From SZUA-36 sp964650905 (GTDB taxonomy: Bacteria > Pseudomonadota > Gammaproteobacteria > Xanthomonadales > SZUA-36), in assembly GCA_964650905.1 (NCBI GenBank), contig CAZYVH010000008.1, positions 1-59,841 of the forward strand: a stretch of 59,841 bases of DNA, given 5' to 3'. The translations under genes and the position numbers were made by a program. Each line of letters opens with the position of its first letter. Positions within the stretch are counted from its first letter, which is position 1. Below the pieces are notes generated by a model. It had not been told where the DNA came from. It ran no database searches and saw only the letters and a program-made list of their open reading frames with translations. Shown in pieces: positions 52,071 through 59,841 of this stretch.

Positions 52071-52460
52071 ATGAAGACCACAAAAACTATAGCTGGCACG
52101 TGTATTCTGCTCGGCCTGATTCCTTTACTGGTCACAAGTTGCGGACGCGAAGTAACGGTCAGTTTCGCACTGGACGTGCGACCCATCCTGGCCGCCAATT
52201 GTCTGGAATGCCATCACGTTGGCGGTGAAGGTCAACTGGCCAGCGGTTTCGATATGGATAGTTACACCGACCTGATGAAGGGTACACGCTTTGGCCCGAT
52301 GATCATTGCGGGTGATGCCGAAGGCAGCAACCTGGTGGTCCTGATGGAGGGCCGGGCGGATCCTTCGATCGCTATGCCGCACGGCAACCGCCAAGCAATT
52401 GCAAAAGAGGACGTCGAGACCATCAGGGCCTGGATCGATCAGGGTGCCAGGGATAACTGA
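52071..52460 (+). CDS. Monohaem cytochrome lipoprotein (PSCyt1-like)
   Basis: A 129-residue protein with a lipobox (LLVTSC, cysteine 24). The mature part has the pattern FALDVRPILAANCLECHHVGGEGQLASG found in planctomycete-type cytochrome C (PSCyt1-like) domains. It ends with a helix (EDVETIRAWIDQGARDN). One haem is expected at CLECH, and the late PSIAMPHGN methionine is a possible second ligand. CTGGAGG precedes the ATG. It is the first gene of the mtrAB-like operon and may dock near the porin. Confidence 0.8.
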   Translation: MKTTKTIAGTCILLGLIPLLVTSCGREVTVSFALDVRPILAANCLECHHVGGEGQLASGFDMDSYTDLMKGTRFGPMIIAGDAEGSNLVVLMEGRADPSIAMPHGNRQAIAKEDVETIRAWIDQGARDN

Positions 52461-52536
52461 AAATTTTGACCCAGCGCTCTGAAGAAGAACTTGATAGCCG
52501 TATAATGGATTGGACTTTTGAGGAGTGGTCAAAACC

Positions 52537-53562
52537 ATGATTAAAACACAGCATTGCGTGTTCCCGTTCAGGATGGTCTTGGTATTCCTGGTGTTGTTCT
52601 TTTGTAGCAGCCTGGCCGGTACGGTGTTGGCGGCGCCATCGGCACAGACCGGTGACACAAAATCCGTGGCCAAAGAACCGGCCGAGCAGGGCAAGTACAG
52701 TAAACGGGGCAAGAAAAGTTGTCTCATCTGCCATGGTGAAGGCAAGCGCTTTCCGGTCCATGAAGTATTGATGACACCCATGGGTGTCAGCGGTGACCCG
52801 GCCACGCCCATGGGCGAGGGCAACCATGATTGCGAGACCTGCCATGGCCCCAGCAACCGGCACCTGAAACGGCAAAAAAACGGTTCCCGTCCGTTGCCAC
52901 CGATCACCTTTGACGGCAATACCCCCGTTGAAACCCAGAACGGGGTGTGTCTTGGCTGTCACAACGACAGGTCGAGATTTCACTGGCCCGGCAGCGTCCA
53001 CGATGTCGAAGGTATTGCCTGTGCGGATTGCCACGATGTGCACACCGCCAACGACCCGGTTTTGGCAATCGAGACCCAGCCAGGGGTCTGTTACAACTGC
53101 CACCAGGAACAACGTGCGCAATTCCTGCGCCAATCCCGGCATCCGGTTCAGGGCGCTGGCGCTGCGTTGTCACATGTCGGTTTGATGGCGTGCACAGACT
53201 GTCATCAACCCCATGGTTCAGCTGGACCCGCGGCACTGAAACGCAATACCATCAATGAACAGTGTTATGAATGCCACGCGGAAAAACGTGGGCCGTTCTT
53301 GTGGGAGCACGCCCCGGTGACCGAGGATTGCACCAACTGTCATACACCACATGGTTCAAATTATGGGAACCTGCTGGTCGGCAGACCACCCTGGTTGTGC
53401 CAGCAGTGTCATGATGCACAATTCCACTCCAGTGATGTTTACAGCGGCACCGGCCTGCCTCCCAATGGCACCGACCGGCACCTGCTCGGCAAACAGTGTA
53501 TGAATTGTCACGTACAGGTGCATGGCTCCAACCATCCCGGTGGCGCACGGTTTACACGATGA
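52537..53562 (+). CDS. Decahaem cytochrome c, MtrA/DmsE/PioA-like
   Basis: A 341-residue secreted protein with signal peptide ending TVLAAP and ten haem motifs: CLICH, CETCH, CLGCH, CADCH, CYNCH, CTDCH, CYECH, CTNCH, CQQCH and CMNCH. Five of them occur as CXXCHxxH-type pairs, and HDCETCHGPSNRH is characteristic of the DmsE/MtrA family. MtrA threads through the MtrB barrel and carries electrons across the outer membrane. The MtrB-like gene follows 30 bases downstream. The frame opens with GTG at 52525. The ATG at 52537 is chosen, with AGGAG 11 bases upstream; GTG cannot be excluded. Confidence 0.93.
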   Translation: MIKTQHCVFPFRMVLVFLVLFFCSSLAGTVLAAPSAQTGDTKSVAKEPAEQGKYSKRGKKSCLICHGEGKRFPVHEVLMTPMGVSGDPATPMGEGNHDCETCHGPSNRHLKRQKNGSRPLPPITFDGNTPVETQNGVCLGCHNDRSRFHWPGSVHDVEGIACADCHDVHTANDPVLAIETQPGVCYNCHQEQRAQFLRQSRHPVQGAGAALSHVGLMACTDCHQPHGSAGPAALKRNTINEQCYECHAEKRGPFLWEHAPVTEDCTNCHTPHGSNYGNLLVGRPPWLCQQCHDAQFHSSDVYSGTGLPPNGTDRHLLGKQCMNCHVQVHGSNHPGGARFTR

Positions 53563-53592
53563 ATTTCGAAGAATCAGATTGAGAGAGTGCAA

Positions 53593-55926
53593 ATGAAGCT
53601 TAAAAATTCTTTTATCCTGAGTAGCTTGATTCTTATTCTGCCGGTAACGGTCTGGGCGCAGGATGGCACAGCATCCGGCAATAAAGGTGCTGACCAGAGT
53701 GTTGGTGATGCGCGCGTTCAAGCCGTGAAAAAGTCAACCGGGAAATCGACCCGGAAATCGACCCGGAAATCGACTAAGAAATCTTCAAAAAAATCTTCAA
53801 CCTCCGGCGGTATAGAGACCGCCATTAGAGGTGGCGCTTTTTACATGGATGATGACAGCTATCGCTATGGCAAGTACAACGGTCTGAGGAGTGATGGCGG
53901 CCACGTCCTGTTCGATTTCAAAATGGAAAAACGCCCGGACCCCATGAGCAGTGACACCACCCGCTGGCGGGTTGAAGGCAAACGTCTGGGGCTGGATTCC
54001 CGGCGGTTCGAGTTTGATTATCGACAGCAGGGCAGACAACGTATCAGGGCCCGTTACCGTGGCATCCCAAATAATCGTTTCAACGATGGCTGGACTCCCT
54101 ATCGCCAGAAAGCGGGCACTGTCTCCGTCTGGGAACTTGCGCCGGGTTGGGTTGCAAACCCGTTCAATCCCACCACCAGGGGTTTTCTCAATTTACAGGA
54201 CAGCCTGGTTAATCTGAAAATCGATACGCAACGGCATCGCTTTGACCTGAGGTATAACCTCAAAATGACCGCCAACTGGAAGCTTGATGTTAACTACATG
54301 CATGAGACCAAGCATGGGGCTCGTACCCTGGGCAGTATTTTTGGCTTCCGGTTTGATAATGCCCGCAGCGTAATCCTGCCGGCGCCGGTCGACTACACGA
54401 CCGATAATGTTGAGGCCATGTTTGGATTTGCAAATACACGGATGCAATTTAATTTCGGGGCGTATGCGTCTTTTTTCGGCAATGCTGAAGATACGCTGGT
54501 CTTCCAGAATGCCTATTCTAATCAGCATCAGTGGGACGATTCGGTTGGCTACCCTGAATCCTGGGGGAGAACCGCGTTGGAGCCTGACAACAGCTATGTA
54601 CAGTTGCGGGCCAATGCCGGGTTTAACTTTGCACCGGGTACACGCCTGACCGCTGACGTGGCCTTCGGAAAAATGAAGCAGGACGACGGGCTGCTGTCTT
54701 ATACCATCAATCCGGAACTGGTCGTTGAAAACGCAGTTCCATTGACAAAACTGGACGCCAGAATCGATACCAGCATGGTCAACCTGCGTTTTACAAGCCG
54801 CCTGGCACGACGTCTGGGTTTGGCATTGAACTATCATTATGATGATCGCGATAACAAAACACCCAGTGCGGTTTTCCCCTATATCGGTGCGGACTCGCAG
54901 GATCAGCGCGATGCCTCCGAAGGACGCATCAACCTGCCTTATAGCTACACCCGGCAAAAGTCGACCGCAATCATGACATATCGTGTGAGCGGGGGTACCC
55001 GATTCAAAGCAGGGCTCGAATATAATGACTATAAGCGTGATTTCCAGGAAGTCAGGAATTCTGATGAGTTTACGTGGCTGGCTGGCCTGAGCTTGCGTGG
55101 CTGGAGCATGGCGTCCCTGAGACTCGATTATCGTAATTCCAGCCGCGATGTATCCGGCTATATCGGCAACGCGCCACTATTGGCTTCCCATGTTCCGGGA
55201 ACGGTTGCCGAAGATGATTTTCAAAACCACCCGATGTTGCGTAAATATTTCCTGACCGATCGCAACCGCGATGAATATCGTGTGCGGGCTGATTTTTTCC
55301 CTGATCCGAAGATCAACCTGGGTTTGTCAGCCAGTTACTACAAGGACGACTATGGCAGCGGACATTTCGGTCTGAACGAAGCAAAAGTCAGTACCTGGAC
55401 CGTTGACACCGGCTGGCACCCGCAAGCAAACATTGCAGTGACCGGTTTTTATACCTGGGAAAAATACAACGCCAGCCAGTCGAGCCGTTACGTATTCAGT
55501 ACCAATTCTGTGACAGACCCGGACAGTGACTGGTTTGCAGATGCCAGGGACAGGGTCGACACCTGGAACATTGCCCTGTCGTTTTCGCAAATTGGCGCTG
55601 ACAAGGGCTGGAAAGGTGTCGAGGCGGGTCTGGATTACACCTATTCGAAAACCAACAGCTCGATGAATGTAACCACAGCCAGGAAAGCAACCGAAGCGGT
55701 TCCGGACCTGCTGAGCAAGCAGGAGACATTCAGTATCTGGGGTAGTTTCGCCCTGGGTGAACGTTCCAGCCTGCGCTTGTCGGCCCAAAGCGCCAGGCTC
55801 ACGAGCAGGGATTGGGCACTCGACGGGGTTTTGCCGGGCACAGTGTCAAGGGTATTATTGCTGGGACAGGCTGCGGCCAATTATGACCTGTGGCTGTTGT
55901 CGGCGTCTTTGACATACCGTTTTTGA
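53593..55926 (+). CDS. MtrB/PioB-family outer-membrane beta-barrel
   Basis: A 777-residue protein with signal peptide ending TVWAQ and a large beta-barrel that ends LLSASLTYRF. The early segment AFYMDDDSYRYGKYNGLRSDG and then RWRVEGKRLGLDSRRFEFDYRQQGR is the MtrB/PioB signature. It sheathes the decahaem cytochrome encoded just upstream. Between signal and barrel, residues about 47-70 are six tandem KS(T/S)x tetrapeptides, a very basic linker encoded by 12-base repeats. No N-terminal CXXC motif like that of Shewanella MtrB is seen. GTG 53587 is an alternative start. Confidence 0.92.
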   Translation: MKLKNSFILSSLILILPVTVWAQDGTASGNKGADQSVGDARVQAVKKSTGKSTRKSTRKSTKKSSKKSSTSGGIETAIRGGAFYMDDDSYRYGKYNGLRSDGGHVLFDFKMEKRPDPMSSDTTRWRVEGKRLGLDSRRFEFDYRQQGRQRIRARYRGIPNNRFNDGWTPYRQKAGTVSVWELAPGWVANPFNPTTRGFLNLQDSLVNLKIDTQRHRFDLRYNLKMTANWKLDVNYMHETKHGARTLGSIFGFRFDNARSVILPAPVDYTTDNVEAMFGFANTRMQFNFGAYASFFGNAEDTLVFQNAYSNQHQWDDSVGYPESWGRTALEPDNSYVQLRANAGFNFAPGTRLTADVAFGKMKQDDGLLSYTINPELVVENAVPLTKLDARIDTSMVNLRFTSRLARRLGLALNYHYDDRDNKTPSAVFPYIGADSQDQRDASEGRINLPYSYTRQKSTAIMTYRVSGGTRFKAGLEYNDYKRDFQEVRNSDEFTWLAGLSLRGWSMASLRLDYRNSSRDVSGYIGNAPLLASHVPGTVAEDDFQNHPMLRKYFLTDRNRDEYRVRADFFPDPKINLGLSASYYKDDYGSGHFGLNEAKVSTWTVDTGWHPQANIAVTGFYTWEKYNASQSSRYVFSTNSVTDPDSDWFADARDRVDTWNIALSFSQIGADKGWKGVEAGLDYTYSKTNSSMNVTTARKATEAVPDLLSKQETFSIWGSFALGERSSLRLSAQSARLTSRDWALDGVLPGTVSRVLLLGQAAANYDLWLLSASLTYRF
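53731..53802 (+). repeat. Six tandem 12-base repeats encoding KS(T/S)x
   Basis: Units of the form AAATCGACCCGG (units 2 and 3 identical, others diverged) are in frame within the MtrB-like gene. They encode KSTG, KSTR, KSTR, KSTK, KSSK and KSST. Copy number is likely to vary between strains. Confidence 0.85.
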
Positions 55927-55932
55927 ATTTTT

Positions 55933-56234
55933 ATGAACGATGGTTATTCAAAGCTTGCAAACAACACCCACGCTGCAGCGAATGACAGCCTCTCGAGCCA
56001 TACCGGGCAGACGCTGACGAAAGCTGCACCCGAAATACCCGGCTATTTGCAGGATACCTACTGGTGGGCCTATCTCCACCCCAATTCCTTTGTGTTTTTT
56101 GAACGCAAATGGGTCGTTAACCTAATCCTGTGGGGTAACATGAAGAAACTCACCCCCTTGAAATCAGCCCCGAACAAGTTACTTCCAGCTTCTATTTCGG
56201 TGGTCTTTACCAGAAAGTCATCGTCAGTCTTTAA
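55933..56234 (+). pseudogene. Deleted, frameshifted rquA-like methyltransferase remnant
   Basis: Six bases after the mtrB-like stop, an ORF begins whose residues 35-70 read IPGYLQDTYWWAYLHPNS, FVFFERKWVVNLILWGN. This closely resembles the N-terminus of RquA-type SAM-dependent methyltransferases of rhodoquinone synthesis. After about 56140 the match stops. In another frame (56142-56234) a C-terminus-like segment HPLEISPEQVTSSFYFGGLY, QKVIVSL ends at TAA. The central SAM-binding region is missing. The remnant therefore joins the two ends with a large internal deletion and a frameshift. RquA identity is from memory of the family and should be checked by alignment. Confidence 0.6.
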
Positions 56235-56836
56235 GCGGGTTCCCTGGCCAAGGCTGCCAGTTGTGCCGGCGTGTCCAGGTCAGCGGACGCATGTTCTAGT
56301 GGCAGTGGGCAAAGCAGGTCCGGGTGGGCATCGATGATACTGTGAGCACCGTGGTCACCGTCGAGTTCGCGTAGCTGTGCAAAACAACTGGCGGGAAAGA
56401 TCACCGGTGGGCCACAGTGTTCATCCACCTGGGTGCAGACAATCCGCTGCCTGTCCGAGTGCCACGTTTGCAGCAATTGCCTTAAGTCCCGGGTCTGAAT
56501 GCGCCACTGGTCACAAAGCGCAACCAGCACGCCTTGTGCGTCTGCGTGGACGGCCCTGGCACCGACCGCAATAGACACGCCCATGCCATCTGCCCAGGTC
56601 GGGTTATGCACGGTTCGAATGGACTCTGTCTTCTGATAAACTTCAATGGCCGCAGCAACAGGTTCCTGGTTGGCACCGGTGACCACGATGGTCTCAAGCG
56701 GTGCAAGTGACACGGCATGCCTGACCGCACGCTCAATCAGGGTTTCTCCGTGGTAGCTTACCAGTTGCTTTGGCAGGCCCAGACGCCGGCTGGCTCCGGC
56801 AGCCGGTATGAGGATACTCAGTGCCGGGTTGGTCAT
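56231..56836 (-). CDS. mocA: MocA-like molybdenum cofactor cytidylyltransferase
   Basis: A 201-residue nucleotidyltransferase. It opens with SILIPAAGASRRLGLPKQLV, the nucleotide-binding loop of MocA/MobA-type enzymes. It also has NPTWADGMGVSIAVGA and CGPPVIFP. MocA converts molybdopterin-Mo to the CMP form (MCD) used by xanthine-dehydrogenase-family enzymes. The ATG overlaps the xdhC stop (ATGA). No molybdo-hydroxylase genes are in the window, so the target enzyme must be elsewhere. Residues 40-80 are as in the family. Confidence 0.85.
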   Translation of the reverse strand: MTNPALSILIPAAGASRRLGLPKQLVSYHGETLIERAVRHAVSLAPLETIVVTGANQEPVAAAIEVYQKTESIRTVHNPTWADGMGVSIAVGARAVHADAQGVLVALCDQWRIQTRDLRQLLQTWHSDRQRIVCTQVDEHCGPPVIFPASCFAQLRELDGDHGAHSIIDAHPDLLCPLPLEHASADLDTPAQLAALAREPA

Positions 56837-57927
56837 GCGCTGGTCTGTTTTGCCGGCGTCAGTTCACCGCCGCTGCGGCGGTTCAGGCAGGCATGAATTT
56901 CTGCGATGATTGAAAGTGCAATGGATGTCGGCAATTCCGCGCCGATGTCGAGACCGGCAGGCCCGTGTATATGCAGGTTCGTGTGCTCGTCCGCACCACC
57001 AATTTCGCCGAGCAGACGGTCGCGTCGCGCACGCGGGCCGAGCAACCCAATGTAAGTCATGTCGGCGTCAATCACCTGCGCCAGGTAATGCCGGTCGTGG
57101 GCCAGGTTGTGGGTCATCATGATGACGGCATCGACCGGCTTGAGGTCAATTTCCTTTGTGAGGTCTTCAGCTTGCAATAAGCAGACCCTGCAGCTTTCCG
57201 GGAACCGTTCCGCACGGGCAAATCCGGAACGGTGATCGACGACGATACAGTCCCAGCCCACTTCAACGGCCAGGCGGGCAACCGGCACGGCGTCAATCCC
57301 GGCGCCACAAATCAGCAGTGTCGGCGGTGGCGTCAACGGCAGCAGCAATATCTCCAGGCTTCCCTGGGGTGTTGTAATACTTTCTTTCCAAAAACGCCTC
57401 GACATGTCATGCGGGTGTTCTTTGGGGTTGGTCTTGTCCAGCAGCGACACTTCACCACTTTTAATTTCATCACCGCAATCGAGCGCAAAACTTCCCACCG
57501 GGTGAGCAGGGTCTGTACTGGCAGTAACCAGCGCCAGTGCGCCTTTATGACGGGTCTGCCAGGCCAATTCCAGCCTGCTGAGGAATCCAAAGCCGTGACG
57601 TCCCTCAAAGCGTTGCAGTAAAAGGTGAATGACGCCGTCGCAACCGATGCCGAGACCCCAGACCAATTCGTCACCTGCAGACAGGTCGTAACACACGCTG
57701 CGAGTATCGCCATCGCTGAACACTTTGGCCGCCTGTAAAGCCAGGTCGGATTCCAGGCACCCCCCGGAGATCAGGCCACAATGACTGCCGTCGCCAGCGA
57801 TCAGCATCATGGCGCCCGGCTTACGGTAGGTGGAACCTTTGGTGGCGATGACGGTACCCAGCACAAGTGACTCATCGTCACGGTGCTCGTGGAAAAATTT
57901 CAACAGTGTGGTCAGACCCAGGTGCAT
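56833..57927 (-). CDS. xdhC: XdhC/CoxI family protein
   Basis: A 364-residue protein. The N-terminal XdhC_CoxI domain has GTVIATKGSTYRKPGAMML and GCLESDLALQAAKV. The C-terminal Rossmann-like domain contains LLICGAGIDAVPVARLAVEVGWDCIVVDHR and DAVIMMTHNLAHDRHYLAQV. XdhC-type proteins insert or sulfurate the Mo cofactor before its delivery to xanthine-dehydrogenase-like or CO-dehydrogenase-like enzymes. With mocA it forms a maturation pair. Ribosome-binding site is weak. Confidence 0.87.
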   Translation of the reverse strand: MHLGLTTLLKFFHEHRDDESLVLGTVIATKGSTYRKPGAMMLIAGDGSHCGLISGGCLESDLALQAAKVFSDGDTRSVCYDLSAGDELVWGLGIGCDGVIHLLLQRFEGRHGFGFLSRLELAWQTRHKGALALVTASTDPAHPVGSFALDCGDEIKSGEVSLLDKTNPKEHPHDMSRRFWKESITTPQGSLEILLLPLTPPPTLLICGAGIDAVPVARLAVEVGWDCIVVDHRSGFARAERFPESCRVCLLQAEDLTKEIDLKPVDAVIMMTHNLAHDRHYLAQVIDADMTYIGLLGPRARRDRLLGEIGGADEHTNLHIHGPAGLDIGAELPTSIALSIIAEIHACLNRRSGGELTPAKQTSA

Positions 57928-58248
57928 GGGTGCAGCTTACCAATTTGTACCGGGGAATTCGATGGATTATTCAAATACTGGGTATTGACGGGGGTGTGCT
58001 TAAAAACCGCCAGGGCGCCCCTGTTGATAAATGACAGTCCATGTCTCTCAGCGAGACGGATATTAGCTGGTTCAACTACGCCAAGGCTGAAATCAGCATA
58101 AACTATATTGATTTAAAGTACAAGTACTTATAATACTAATATAATGTGATACCTAAAACTTGGCTCGACCCTGAGCAATAATGGCTGCCCCGCCGGTTTC
58201 AGCCGCCCAAGCGTTCGTCTCCATTGGTCTTGATGTTGATAAATTACC
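57928..58248. other. Intergenic region xdhC / histidine operon
   Basis: No gene is seen. It contains an AT-rich patch at about 58090-58140 with the near-palindrome AAGTACAAGTACTT (58117-58130), which could be a second regulatory site. Confidence 0.4.
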
Positions 58249-58277
58249 TTGCATCATGAGGCTGATCACGTTATGCT
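58249..58277 (+). promoter_or_regulatory. Sigma70-like promoter of the histidine operon
   Basis: TTGCAT (58249-58254) and TATGCT (58272-58277) are separated by 17 bases. The expected start of transcription is near 58284, immediately before the palindromic operator. Confidence 0.55.
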
Positions 58278-58286
58278 TTGGAGTAA

Positions 58287-58314
58287 TGTAATAGTGTATT
58301 AATACAAAATTACA
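58287..58314. promoter_or_regulatory. 28-bp palindromic operator candidate
   Basis: The halves TGTAATAGTGTATT and AATACAAAATTACA are inverted repeats matching at 12 of 14 positions around the centre at 58300/58301, with a perfect inner 12-mer TGTATTAATACA. It lies between the promoter and the regulator start at 58317. This is a natural place for autoregulation by the TrpR-family protein encoded next. Confidence 0.7.
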
Positions 58315-58316
58315 AA

Positions 58317-58652
58317 GTGAAAACAAGCGATGCAGAAATGAAACAACACAACGTGCAGCAAAAGAAGGCACTCAAGGCGGCAGCGAATTCATTGTACCAG
58401 GCGTTTTTGACCCTGAATGAACCGAGCGAGGTCCGTCAGTTCCTGCTCGATCTATGTACACCTGCAGAGCTTGAGGCCATCGTTGATCGCTGGTGGACCG
58501 CCTCTTTGTTGAGAGAGGGCCACAGTTACCGGGATATCAGTGACATCACCGGTGTCAGCGTAACCACAATCGGCCGGGTCGCAAGGTATCTGAATATGGG
58601 CGAAGGTGGTTACCGCCTGGCATTACGACGTGAAGAGGCAGCAGCTAAATGA
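58317..58652 (+). CDS. TrpR-family (YerC/YecD-type) regulator of the histidine operon
   Basis: A 111-residue DNA-binding protein. The helix-turn-helix lies around HSYRDISDITGVSVTTIGRVARYLNMGEGGY, and VRQFLLDLCTPAELEAIVDRWWTASLL matches the TrpR-like YerC/YecD pattern. It is fused to the his operon by a four-base overlap with hisG. TrpR-family regulators beside hisG (called HisR in some comparative-genomic work) are thought to repress histidine synthesis. Start is GTG 58317 or ATG 58338. Confidence 0.85.
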   Translation: MKTSDAEMKQHNVQQKKALKAAANSLYQAFLTLNEPSEVRQFLLDLCTPAELEAIVDRWWTASLLREGHSYRDISDITGVSVTTIGRVARYLNMGEGGYRLALRREEAAAK

Positions 58653-59530
58653 ACAGAATACGGGTTGCGATACAAAAATCAGGCAGGCTCTCGGAACGCT
58701 CCCAGGCATTGTTGCAAAATTGTGGTCTGCGATTTGCGCGCAGCAAGGACAAGTTGTACTGGTTCGGTAAGGATTTCCCGGTCGACCTTTTGCTGGTCCG
58801 TGACGATGACATACCCCGCATGCTGCTCGATGGTGTCTGTGAGTTGGGTATCGTGGGGGAGAACATCGCACAGGAGGTAATGCTGGACGACAATGAACCT
58901 GATGGTCTTATACAACTGCGCAAACTGTCTTTTGGCGGCTGCCGCCTGTCGCTGGCGGTACCGGAGAATTCGGCGATCAGGAACGCTGGCGACCTGCAGG
59001 GCTGCCGCGTCGCAACCTCTTATCCTGCGCTGACCAACCACCTGCTCACCGCGCGTGGTATCAGCGCCGAAACCGTCAAATTTTCCGGTTCGGTTGAGAT
59101 CGCACCGGGCCTGGGCATCGTTGATGCCATTTCCGACCTGGTTTCTACCGGTACCACCCTGCGCGCCAATCACCTGGTCGAAATGGAAGTGCTGTTTGAG
59201 AGTACGGCGGCCCTCTACGCTGGCCTGGGCGAGCACTCGGCTGAAAAGCAGGCCATGCTGGACCGGTTGCTTGCCAGGTTGGACGGTGTTTTACTGGCCG
59301 CAGAGAGCAAGTATGTGATGTTGCACGCGCCCCGTGATGCGGTTGCAGAAGTCACACAATTGTTGCCGGGCGCTGAGAATCCCACACTGATCAATCTTGA
59401 AGGCAACCCCGGACGAGTCGCTCTGCATGCGGTCTGCCGTGAGACCGTTTTTTGGGAACACCTCGAAGCCCTCAAGGAAGCTGGCGCATCTGCGATCCTG
59501 GTGCTTCCCGTTGAAAAAATGCTGGAATGA
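58649..59530 (+). CDS. hisG: ATP phosphoribosyltransferase, long form
   Basis: A 293-residue HisG, the first enzyme of histidine biosynthesis, which condenses ATP with PRPP. IRVAIQKSGRLSERSQALL and the PRPP-binding EIAPGLGIVDAISDLVSTGTTLRANHL are conserved. The C-terminal 80 residues (ATP-PRT regulatory domain, binding histidine) are present, so HisZ is not needed. The start overlaps the regulator stop (ATGA). hisD follows four bases after the stop. Confidence 0.96.
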   Translation: MNRIRVAIQKSGRLSERSQALLQNCGLRFARSKDKLYWFGKDFPVDLLLVRDDDIPRMLLDGVCELGIVGENIAQEVMLDDNEPDGLIQLRKLSFGGCRLSLAVPENSAIRNAGDLQGCRVATSYPALTNHLLTARGISAETVKFSGSVEIAPGLGIVDAISDLVSTGTTLRANHLVEMEVLFESTAALYAGLGEHSAEKQAMLDRLLARLDGVLLAAESKYVMLHAPRDAVAEVTQLLPGAENPTLINLEGNPGRVALHAVCRETVFWEHLEALKEAGASAILVLPVEKMLE

Positions 59531-59533
59531 GAT

Positions 59534-59841
59534 ATGCCTGCCAAGGACATAATTGACTGGAGAAAAGCGGATAACACAACACGCACAGCGGTGCTGAAAC
59601 GCCCGCCATTGCCGGCCGGAAACCTGGCTGCTGCGGTGGCCACTATCATCGACCGTGTGAGTCGGGATGGTGATGACGCGGTGCGTGAATTCAGCCGGCA
59701 ATACGATGGTGTCGAACTTTTGGACTTGGAGGTTCCGGCAAGTGAATGGGCCGCGGCCGATTCTTCAGTCGAACCGAAAGTGCTTAAGGCCGTGGATGAA
59801 GCCATGCGCCGCATCGAAGCGTTTCATGTTGCCGGCAAACC
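59534..59841 (+). CDS. hisD: Histidinol dehydrogenase, N-terminal part
   Basis: The first 102 codons of a gene running off the window. DIIDWRKADNTTRTAVLKRP, IIDRVSRDGDDAVREFSRQYDGV and VDEAMRRIEAFH are typical of the HisD N-terminus. The protein catalyses the last two steps of histidine synthesis. It is in the same operon as hisG; the ATG is preceded by GGAATGAG. Confidence 0.93.
   Translation, partial: MPAKDIIDWRKADNTTRTAVLKRPPLPAGNLAAAVATIIDRVSRDGDDAVREFSRQYDGVELLDLEVPASEWAAADSSVEPKVLKAVDEAMRRIEAFHVAGK

Noticed and set aside
53731..53802. CRISPR-like repeat array
   Set aside because: The 12-base units are directly adjacent without spacers and are in frame within the MtrB-like gene.
56158..56337. 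Continuation of the 55933 frame to a 134-residue protein
   Set aside because: The last 60 residues lie opposite mocA, are proline/arginine-rich and match nothing; a better C-terminus occurs in another frame ending at 56234.

Overview
The window reads as chromosomal DNA of a gammaproteobacterium. The evidence is a TonB2-type energy-transduction cluster, an sdhCDAB-sdhE operon, lgt-thyA-folA, gltBD, a TrpR-family regulator in front of hisG, and a very large set of c-type cytochrome genes. I cannot name genus or species from the sequence. No rRNA, tRNA, CRISPR array, integrase or complete IS was seen.

Layout. 1-603: end of a CrcB fluoride channel gene and a DUF190 gene. 607-5784 (minus): a six-gene TonB2-like operon (DUF3450, TtpC-like long ExbB, ExbB, ExbD, TonB, TPR protein). 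6131-14005: SLC13-type permease, lgt-thyA-folA, a GNAT-like protein and a double-domain glycosyltransferase. 14225-18173 (minus): a succinate dehydrogenase operon with both flavinylation helpers, SdhE at the end and a 53-residue SdhAF4/DUF1674-like protein at the beginning. 18506-26889: an M13 metallopeptidase lipoprotein and glutamate synthase gltBD. 26887-27276: a 390-bp MITE-like element with near-perfect 25-bp terminal inverted repeats, inserted at a TA shared by the gltD stop codon and the stop codon of a decayed convergent gene.

27.6-56.2 kb is an electron-transfer island. I count 74 canonical CxxCH haem motifs plus three expanded ones (two CX3CH, one CX4CH) in 16 proteins. There are two possible quinone-facing inner-membrane modules: a pentahaem cytochrome / Tat-exported FeS protein / NrfD set (29698-32478, CbcSTU-like), and a nonahaem cytochrome fused to a b-type membrane domain (49822-51816, CbcL-like). 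Between them and beyond them lie two outer-membrane conduits. The first (38076-45906) has multihaem cytochromes, two NHL beta-propeller lipoproteins, a pentahaem lipoprotein and a beta-barrel, and is preceded by a separately transcribed tetrahaem cytochrome. The second (52071-55926) is an MtrA/DmsE-like decahaem cytochrome plus an MtrB/PioB-like barrel. Mono- and tetradomain c553/c4-type cytochromes could shuttle electrons across the periplasm. FNR/ANR-type palindromes (TTGAY-N4-RTCAA and close variants) precede nearly every transcription unit of the island, so control by oxygen or redox state is likely. The most economical reading is extracellular electron transfer, direction undetermined (metal/electrode reduction, or uptake from Fe(II) or partner cells).

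55933-56234 holds an internally deleted, frameshifted remnant resembling the rhodoquinone methyltransferase RquA. 56231-57927 is a MocA-XdhC pair for molybdenum-cofactor enzymes. 58249-59841 starts a histidine operon: promoter, 28-bp palindromic operator, TrpR-family regulator, hisG and the first part of hisD.
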